Below are positions 10,701 to 14,222 of a stretch of 14,222 nt of DNA, piece by piece. Position numbers and translations under genes: made by a program. Origin of the DNA: Goniomonas avonlea (taxonomy: Eukaryota; Cryptophyceae; Goniomonadida; Goniomonadaceae); the NCBI GenBank assembly GCA_003573635.1, contig QUTJ01031654.1, positions 1 to 14,222 on the forward strand, written 5' to 3'. The notes beneath the pieces were generated by a model. That model made no database searches. It had not been told where the DNA came from and saw only the letters and a list, made by a program, of their open reading frames with translations. Every line of letters starts with the position of its first letter. Position 1 is the first letter of the stretch.

Positions 10701-12294
10701 AAGACATGCCCGTCCTTGGTCCAGTTCAACTTGTCCGCCGGAGCTTCCAGTTGCAGCATCTCACCCTTGATTTCCTGCCGAGCGCAAGGTGTTGTCAGCA
10801 AAGCAATTCTGTTTGTCCAGTGTGACGCAAGAGTCAGGTGCCCACTGATAAGCATGTGCAGTCGCGTGCGAATGCGTCCGTCTGATTAACCGGTGGAGTC
10901 GCGTGTCCCGCCGTGTGCGTTATCAGTCGCGTGTCCAGCGGTCGGTCTGCTCGCAGGCGTTCCGAAAGAAAACAACAAAGAAACAAAACAAGAAAATCGG
11001 GTGTCATGCGTTTCTCTGTTGCCATTCAAGAACGGTGCCGACCTGGTAGTTCTCGAGATCAACAATCTTGACACAGTTATCGCCGGCTGCTGCCGCGCGG
11101 TTGAGAGCTGGGCACAGGGCAGTGTCCGTGACGGTGTGAGCGTGCAGTTGGGCCTCGAATAACTGCTCGCCGAGCTCACGGGCGTCTGGGTTGGTTAAGA
11201 AGGACAAAGAGAGAGAAAACAATTGGAAAATGGTCACCCCAGCAAGAAAAGGTGGAAGAAAGTTTTTCAAACTTCAGTCAGGAAGTTGTCGTGGATACGC
11301 GTTGAAATGACGGACACCCCTGTTGGAAGTGTCACAAGTCAACACTTCGTCTATCACGTGACGTACAGCCGCAATTGAAGCCACAGAAAACATAGCCATC
11401 CCCAAACCATTGCGAGTTCTGCAGCTCCCCGAACTTTGTCGGCAAAGAGACGTCATGCGGTTGCTCACCCTGAAAGCAGTGTTGGGTTGGGAACGGTGAC
11501 ACGACTCAAATACCGGAGTCACGAGGGTAAGACCCTTCTTTGTGATGACACTGATTATATCCTTTCTGTGCGACGACCTGTCATCCCCCTTGACATCAGC
11601 AAATTCCATGGAAATTGGTTCGATTTGAAGCATCATCTGCTCGCCGATGGGTTCGCCCTCGGCGTTGCTGATGGACACCTGGTGAAGTGGGTGAGGAGGT
11701 TTAGAGTCGAGAAACAATGACGGACCATTTTATCTTCTGATCCCAAAGCAAGACGGTTATCGGTGCTCCAAGCACCACAGTTGATCTTTTTGTGATGCTT
11801 CTGGAGAGTTGGATACTTCTTTGACGTCTGCGCAGGGATAAGAAGAAGGTATGGAGGCGGTCAAAAGCCAGTGCCTGTGGGTTGAAGATGAGGAGATTAC
11901 CCTTGGCAGTACCAATTGCCAGCTGTGGCCCAACCACGGACCACCTCATAAAGGTGAGGTCCTTCATATTGGTTTCCAGCTCGGTCACTTTCCTGGTGTG
12001 CTGCTCCCAAAGAAGTACTGTTCCCACACCCAACAACATGATGGCCAAACGTTCACCATCTTTGTCCCACTCCAGTGCAAGGCACGCTCTGGGGACGAAG
12101 GTCAACGAACTTCCAAAGAGCTGTCTCACTCACCCCAGGCTTGAAAGAGGAATGTCGTCAACGACAGCACCGTATCTGTCGAAGATATGGACCACCTTTG
12201 AAGACCCAACTGTTGCAAGATACGTTCCATCGGGATGCCAACGGAACAAAACAGGGCCGGCTCCATGTTGCGAGCTGTCGATTTTGAAAAGCAT
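214..12294 (-). CDS. WDR19: WDR19/IFT144, IFT-A complex subunit (36 coding exons)
   Basis: IFT144 is a core subunit of the intraflagellar transport A complex, which drives retrograde transport and membrane-protein entry in cilia. Coding exons, in transcription order: 12294-12134, 12088-11875, 11827-11726, 11678-11514, 11469-11367, 11319-11299, 11185-11043, 10774-10676, 10541-10461, 9992-9874, 9620-9501, 9310-9148, 8833-8686, 8471-8382, 8174-8020, 7663-7591, 7144-6999, 6806-6661, 5946-5826, 5646-5581, 5489-5403, 5122-4994, 4876-4793, 4709-4629, 4574-4478, 4161-4025, 3847-3743, 3421-3324, 3224-3136, 2772-2648, 2408-2327, 2093-1986, 1783-1678, 1200-1140, 675-578, 346-214. The exons total 4,056 nt in one frame, giving about 1,351 residues; human WDR19 is about 1,340. 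Landmarks matching the family include [59 protein letters not shown] and [13 protein letters not shown]. Least certain are the exon 12 donor (9148 by GT, 9157 by GC), the exon 4 donor, the exon 16 acceptor and both protein termini. No broken or missing segment was seen. Confidence 0.95.
827..1003. repeat. 28-bp minisatellite with CACGTG cores, in WDR19 intron 34
   Basis: Six full copies begin at 827, 855, 883, 911, 939 and 967, followed by a partial one at 995. They are nearly identical (one g-to-a change in the second). Each has the perfect palindrome acgtgcacgt followed by gac, so each contains CACGTG. The array lies between exon 34 (ends 1140) and exon 35 (starts 675). Because 28 is not a multiple of three, the His/Arg-rich frames across it are not genes. 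Confidence 0.95.
1263..1392. repeat. Three-copy 40-45-bp tandem repeat in WDR19 intron 33
   Basis: Units start at 1263, 1308 and 1348, each with catgtcagtt followed by cttacgccagt. Degenerate pieces (gccagtcagata, aatgtcagtgac) recur near 1550-1585, so the array may once have been longer. Confidence 0.85.
1447..1501 (+). repeat. G-rich polypurine tract in WDR19 intron 33
   Basis: The tract is almost pure purine with several GGG runs (gggagggagggggggaggga near 1470-1490), so G-quadruplex formation is possible. The G-rich strand is the WDR19 template strand. Confidence 0.7.
1986..7663 (-). CDS. WDR19: WDR19 exons 16-32: TPR-like helical solenoid
   Basis: These exons encode residues about 629 to 1219, the alpha-helical repeats that pack against other IFT-A subunits. 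Recognisable runs are [167 protein letters not shown] and [16 protein letters not shown]. Many adjacent A-rich helix pairs fit TPR geometry. Intron 18 (6660-5947, 714 nt) is the gene's longest. Exons 26 and 29 each have their 3' end and donor copied into the following intron (see repeat entries). Confidence 0.92.
2930..3139. repeat. Minisatellite carrying the exon 29 splice donor, WDR19 intron 29
   Basis: A degenerate array of roughly 22-30-bp units built on accgaggtgtcagacaacaa. The 12-mer caacgcaccgag is found exactly at 2943, 2989, 3105 and 3128; variants occur near 3019, 3041 and 3074. The 3128 copy is the exon 29 boundary itself (minus strand CTCG|GTGCGTTG, exon end at 3136), so the array repeats the junction and its flank. 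Confidence 0.9.
3422..3742 (-). other. WDR19: WDR19 intron 27 (321 nt), no gene recognised
   Basis: The intron lies between GAG|gtgcac and tgtaccag. It includes an AT-rich patch at 3478-3535 with a direct repeat aatgcccatg (3499 and 3520). Nothing else was seen. Confidence 0.7.
3872..4075. repeat. 77-78-bp tandem repeat copying exon 26 end and donor
   Basis: On the minus strand, units begin with ggagac at 4075, 3997 and 3920. The first is the true exon 26 end (donor after 4025). The second keeps the donor (GGG|gtgaga after 3947), and the third is cut short and diverges into the intron 26 acceptor region. The first two units stay in one open frame, so the second donor could add 26 residues. 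Confidence 0.93.
4349..4452 (+). repeat. Purine-rich (GA/GGGA) tract in WDR19 intron 25
   Basis: An almost pure A/G run of mixed gaga, gcga and ggga units between exon 25 (ends 4478) and exon 26. Nothing else was seen in this 316-nt intron. Confidence 0.75.
5149..5246. repeat. 27-29-bp tandem repeat in WDR19 intron 21
   Basis: Copies begin tcagacac at 5149, 5176, 5203 and 5232, each with an internal cacaratayc-type segment. The array sits close to the exon 22 acceptor at 5123. Confidence 0.8.
5947..6660 (-). other. WDR19: WDR19 intron 18 (714 nt), with an AT-richer insert
   Basis: The intron lies between exon 18 (AGAGACTT|gtgcgt) and exon 19 (ctgccag|GATGCAC) and is the longest in the gene. 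Within it, 6111-6327 looks unlike its surroundings and is listed separately as a possible small element. Short frames on either strand show no recognisable protein. Confidence 0.8.
6111..6327. mobile_element. Possible small non-autonomous element (MITE-like)
   Basis: A visibly AT-richer segment bounded by related ends. The left has the 12-bp palindrome tacgatatcgta (6112-6123) and atcgtatcagtacgac (6118-6133); the right has atcgtaccaggtacgac (6311-6327). The ends match as direct repeats and, being palindromic, also as inverted ones (TCGTAYC...GTACGA). No transposase frame is present and no clean target-site duplication was identified. Confidence 0.3.
7145..7590 (-). other. WDR19: WDR19 intron 16, with 22-bp duplication and purine stretch
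   Basis: The 446-nt intron lies between exons 16 and 17. It holds two copies of a 22-bp unit (gatagcgtgtagagaagagg plus two bases, at 7436 and 7458) and further gaggatag-like degenerate pieces nearby. No gene was recognised. Confidence 0.75.
7664..8019 (-). other. WDR19: WDR19 intron 15 (356 nt), nothing recognised
   Basis: The intron is bounded by GAG|gtgatt and ccctggcag. No repeat array, RNA gene or coding frame was recognised. An alternative acceptor nine bases further on (ctgcag) would drop three residues. Confidence 0.7.
8020..10541 (-). CDS. WDR19: WDR19 exons 9-15: second WD40 propeller
   Basis: These exons encode residues about 337 to 628. The block opens with [19 protein letters not shown] and continues through [76 protein letters not shown] and [20 protein letters not shown]. 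Each has the spacing expected for the second propeller of IFT144. Most junctions restore family spacing to the residue. The exception is exon 12 to 13, where a GT donor after 9148 gives three more residues than the family and a GC donor after 9157 gives the exact length. Introns here run from 190 to 468 nt and carry minisatellites (introns 9 and 12). Confidence 0.9.
8834..9147 (-). repeat. WDR19: WDR19 intron 12 with (CAC)n array
   Basis: On the plus strand, 9048-9106 is a nearly pure CAC/CCA trinucleotide run, flanked by degenerate gccacc-type repeats at about 8850-9130. On the minus strand this is (GTG)n, so many GT dinucleotides fall just after the uncertain exon 12 donor. The poly-His and poly-Gly frames here are products of the repeat. 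Confidence 0.8.
9993..10460 (-). repeat. WDR19: WDR19 intron 9 with degenerate GA-rich repeats
   Basis: Plus-strand 10140-10390 is a degenerate array of about 20-30-bp units with core ctagacaagagagaggtt or cactaaacaagagaga. No coding content was recognised in the 468 nt. Confidence 0.75.
10676..12294 (-). CDS. WDR19: WDR19 exons 1-8: first WD40 propeller
   Basis: These exons encode residues 1 to about 336. Visible blade sequences include [34 protein letters not shown] with [71 protein letters not shown] and [17 protein letters not shown]. Together they make a seven-bladed-type N-terminal propeller, as in the family. I start at the ATG at 12294 because the family N-terminus begins only a few residues before the first blade. 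Introns 1-5 here are 45, 47, 47, 44 and 47 nt; introns 6 and 7 are 113 and 268 nt. Intron 2 (11874-11828) needs a GC donor. Exon 6 is only 21 nt. Confidence 0.9.
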
Positions 12295-12297
12295 TCT

Positions 12298-12431
12298 CTG
12301 CGCGAAAAGAGCGTTGGGTATAGCGGCATGAGAAGTGAGCGAACTCGACTGGAACTCACGGGTCCACGTGCTCCATCCTTAGATTTCCCAGACCTTTTGG
12401 AGAAGGACGAGGACCTCGCACGTGTCGTCAT
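12298..12431 (-). other. WDR19: Possible 5' exon (12431-12360) and intron (12359-12298) of WDR19
   Basis: Just upstream of the chosen start, a good intron can be seen: CCC|gtgagt at 12359 and a pyrimidine-rich stretch ending in cgcgcag at 12298, 62 nt in all. It joins an ATG at 12431 in frame to the main coding sequence. That would add a 24-residue basic, serine-rich leader plus one Arg before the start at 12294. An in-frame TGA stands two codons before the 12431 ATG. Family conservation begins near 12294, so this may be a 5' UTR intron or an optional N-terminal extension. Confidence 0.45.
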
Positions 12432-12665
12432 GCTTCAACTGAGGTAGTTCCAGAAGCGGCTTGGTCGAACAACCGCGCAAAAAACAGCCCAGAAACTTGG
12501 TTTCGTCCTATATGAACAAAACAAATCCATCATTATCCATGTAGCTCAAAGTAGATAGTGTTTTGCCGCTTCCCTGACCTCCCAAGACTCTGTCAGACTC
12601 CCGATTTTCCTCCTGATTTGTCGTCCCCGCCGGGTTCACCAGCCCTCTGAACGCGAATTACCAAA
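12432..12665. promoter_or_regulatory. Divergent intergenic promoter region
   Basis: This is the only gap between the leftward WDR19 start (12294 or 12431) and the rightward enzyme gene (12666), so both promoters must lie in 234-371 bp. It is A-rich around 12478-12530. No clear TATA box, initiator or RFX X-box was recognised. Shared control of the two genes is possible but not shown. Confidence 0.5.
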
Positions 12666-13505
12666 ATGGCGAGCGCTGAGAAGTGCCGATCGTTCAGAAA
12701 GCTGCATGAAAGTGGGTGTTTTGTGATTCCCAATCCCTGGGATGTTGGCAGCGCGCGCCTCCTCCAGAGCATGGGGTTCGAGGCTCTGGCCACAACAAGC
12801 GGTGGGCACGCTTTCTCGAGAGGGGTGCCAGACGGGCAGCAGTCACTGGATGTTGTGTTGGGGTACCTCAGCGAGATGGCAGGAGCAACAGATTTGCCAC
12901 TCAGCGCTGATTTCGAGAACGGGTTCGCAGATGACCCTGAAGAAGTAGCCGAGAACGTCACGAAGTGCTTGGCTACAGGCGTTGCTGGCCTCTCCATAGA
13001 GGATGCCTTTTCCTCCCGTGCCAAAACGGAGTCGCTGTACGACTTTGATCTTGCTGTCGCCCGCGTACGTGCTGCACGTACAGCCATTGACAGGGCTGGG
13101 TCGGCAGCTGTGCTGACTGCCCGTTCTGAAGGTTTCATCCGCGGCTCACCTGACCTGGGCGAAACTATCCACCGTTTGAAGGCGTACAGCGCGGCAGGCG
13201 CCGACTGTTTGTTTGCACCCGGAATTACTACCCGTGAGGAGATTGAGGCTGTGGTCAATGCTGTCGCCCCCAAGCCCGTCAACGTGCTCGCCCTCGGCAG
13301 TGGATTGACTGTGAGCAGCCTGAGGGCTCTGGGGGTGCGGCGGATCAGTGTGGGAGGCGCCCTCCAGCGCGTGGCATTTGACGCATTCATCAAAGCCGCG
13401 CAGCAGATCGCGGACGAGGGAACATTCGACTCGTTTGTCGGCATCAAGAGCTACACCGACCTGAACAAATTCTTCAGCGAGTGCCCGAAGCCCGCAAAAT
13501 CCTGA
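12666..13505 (+). CDS. PEP mutase / isocitrate lyase superfamily enzyme (intronless)
   Basis: This single uninterrupted frame encodes 279 residues of the (beta/alpha)8-barrel PEP mutase/isocitrate lyase superfamily, most like the bacterial stand-alone group often named PEP phosphonomutase-like. Such enzymes make or break C-C or P-C bonds in small 2-oxo or carboxylate substrates; the substrate here is unknown. Visible motifs are IPNPWDVGSARLL (21-33), TTSGG (43-47), ADFENGF (81-87), SIEDA (110-114), LTARSE (150-155), then VNVLALGSG and GVRRISVGGALQR. D82, E84 and E112 fit the family Mg2+ site. The K-[KR]-C-G-H catalytic loop of true isocitrate or methylisocitrate lyase is absent; the residues after SIEDA are Ser- and Lys-containing instead. 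Length and full barrel suggest an intact gene. The start has a good context (ccaaaATGg). No targeting peptide is obvious. Lack of introns beside a 36-exon gene hints at acquisition from bacteria, not proven. Confidence 0.93.
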   Translation: MASAEKCRSFRKLHESGCFVIPNPWDVGSARLLQSMGFEALATTSGGHAFSRGVPDGQQSLDVVLGYLSEMAGATDLPLSADFENGFADDPEEVAENVTKCLATGVAGLSIEDAFSSRAKTESLYDFDLAVARVRAARTAIDRAGSAAVLTARSEGFIRGSPDLGETIHRLKAYSAAGADCLFAPGITTREEIEAVVNAVAPKPVNVLALGSGLTVSSLRALGVRRISVGGALQRVAFDAFIKAAQQIADEGTFDSFVGIKSYTDLNKFFSECPKPAKS

Positions 13506-13796
13506 GTCCGTCTAGTGGCTGTGTGTCTTGTGTGCTCGCTTGGGTTTGTTTTCGCGAGAGGAGAGACTTTGGGAGAACGGGCGCGGGCTGGGGCGGACAC
13601 TGCGTTTATTCACCCCCCTCTCCCCTCTCTTCCTTTGGTGTCTTTCGGGAATGTATGCTTGTTAAAACACTGTGATGCTCTCGGCCACGCGATCGGTTGG
13701 TGAGATTAACAGTGGTGCACTTTTTACTGGCATCAAAGACACACTCAAGCGCAGCTGTGCACGTTCAAGATGCCATCCCGGAGAACGATGAAGGGG

Positions 13797-13878
13797 TGTG
13801 TGTGTGTGTGTGAGAGAGAGAAAGAGACACACACACAGAGAGAGAGAGAGAGAGAAAGAGAGAGAAAGAGAGAGAAAA
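13797..13878 (+). repeat. (GT)n / (GA)n microsatellite
   Basis: A gtgtgt run is followed by gaga, a short acacac piece and a long gagaga tract with aaag interruptions. Confidence 0.95.
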
Positions 13879-14111
13879 CGCCAAGGTGGCGAAACAGAAG
13901 AAAACTAGAGAAGACTCTCTCGTCCGTTTGCCAGCCAAGGTATCTCAGCCGGGCAACAAAGTAGGGAGGGAAATAGAATTGTAAATGTAGCGTTCCGCAG
14001 CTCCTACATCAGGGACTCCTCCAGCGAGCCGGAACCCCTTGTGGGCGACACGTGCGGGAGGGGGGAGCGAAGGCGATGCTGTGCCTTAGCGAGAAGAGCG
14101 CGAGAGAGACT

Positions 14112-14222
14112 GACGTCAGCGTTGGCTGGCGGAGGACCGAGAGGCTCGGCCACGCCACGCTGCCACGCCTCCGCTGTGCTCTCGGACGTCAGCGGAGGGC
14201 CGAGAGGCTCCGCCACGCCTCG
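14112..14222. repeat. 73-bp-spaced GC-rich direct repeat at window edge
   Basis: gacgtcagcg occurs at 14112 and 14185, and each copy continues to ggccgagaggctc-like sequence and ccacgcc. The second copy is cut by the window end, so copy number is unknown. Each unit also contains the palindrome gacgtc. Confidence 0.75.

Larger units (their letters stand above)
13506..14222. other. Flank of enzyme gene without recognised gene
   Basis: This follows the stop of the plus-strand enzyme. No AATAAA was seen close after it. The stretch contains the microsatellite and edge repeat listed separately. A minus-strand frame at 14004-14216 covers the edge repeat but matches no family I know, so it is not called as a gene. 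Confidence 0.6.

Noticed and set aside
12505-12517. RFX X-box-like gtcctatatgaac in the divergent promoter
   Set aside because: Spacing and half-sites do not fit the ciliary X-box consensus.
14004-14216. Minus-strand 70-codon frame with repeated AEPLGPP
   Set aside because: The peptide repetition follows the DNA repeat at the window edge; no homologue is recognised and the unit is truncated.

Overview
This is a eukaryotic, intron-dense genomic window. About 12 kb of the minus strand is one gene broken into roughly 36 coding exons. When spliced, the exons give a protein of about 1,351 residues that I recognise as WDR19/IFT144, the retrograde intraflagellar-transport (IFT-A) subunit. The organism must therefore build cilia or flagella. 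The mostly short introns (44-714 bp), moderate GC, heavy minisatellite content and close resemblance to animal IFT144 suggest a unicellular flagellate, perhaps a choanoflagellate or other protist near animals. That placement is a guess, not a sequence proof.

Layout. 1-213 is downstream of the last recognised WDR19 exon and holds a 43-bp tandem duplication. 214-12294 (minus) is WDR19: two WD40 propellers (exons 1-15), a TPR-like helical solenoid (exons 16-32) and a cysteine-rich zinc-binding C-terminus (exons 33-36). Introns 1-5 are uniformly 44-47 nt; later introns are longer, and many carry their own minisatellite or purine tract. A probable extra 5' intron lies at 12298-12359. A short divergent intergenic region (about 12432-12665) separates WDR19 from an intronless plus-strand gene (12666-13505). 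That gene encodes a 279-residue PEP mutase/isocitrate lyase superfamily enzyme of bacterial type. 13506-14222 has no recognised gene; it holds a (GT)n/(GA)n microsatellite and a duplicated GC-rich segment at the edge.

The least ordinary feature is that two exon ends, including their 5' splice sites, have been copied in tandem into the following intron. At exon 26, 77-78-bp units give a second donor that would add 26 residues in frame. At exon 29, the donor 12-mer recurs through a minisatellite. These look like intron growth and alternative-splicing potential arising from splice-site-containing tandem duplication. The two genes have no known functional link; they merely share a head-to-head promoter region.

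All homology statements come from recognising family sequence by memory; no alignment or search was run. Exon edges were chosen by GT/AG (one GC/AG) junctions that keep the reading frame and the family's residue spacing.
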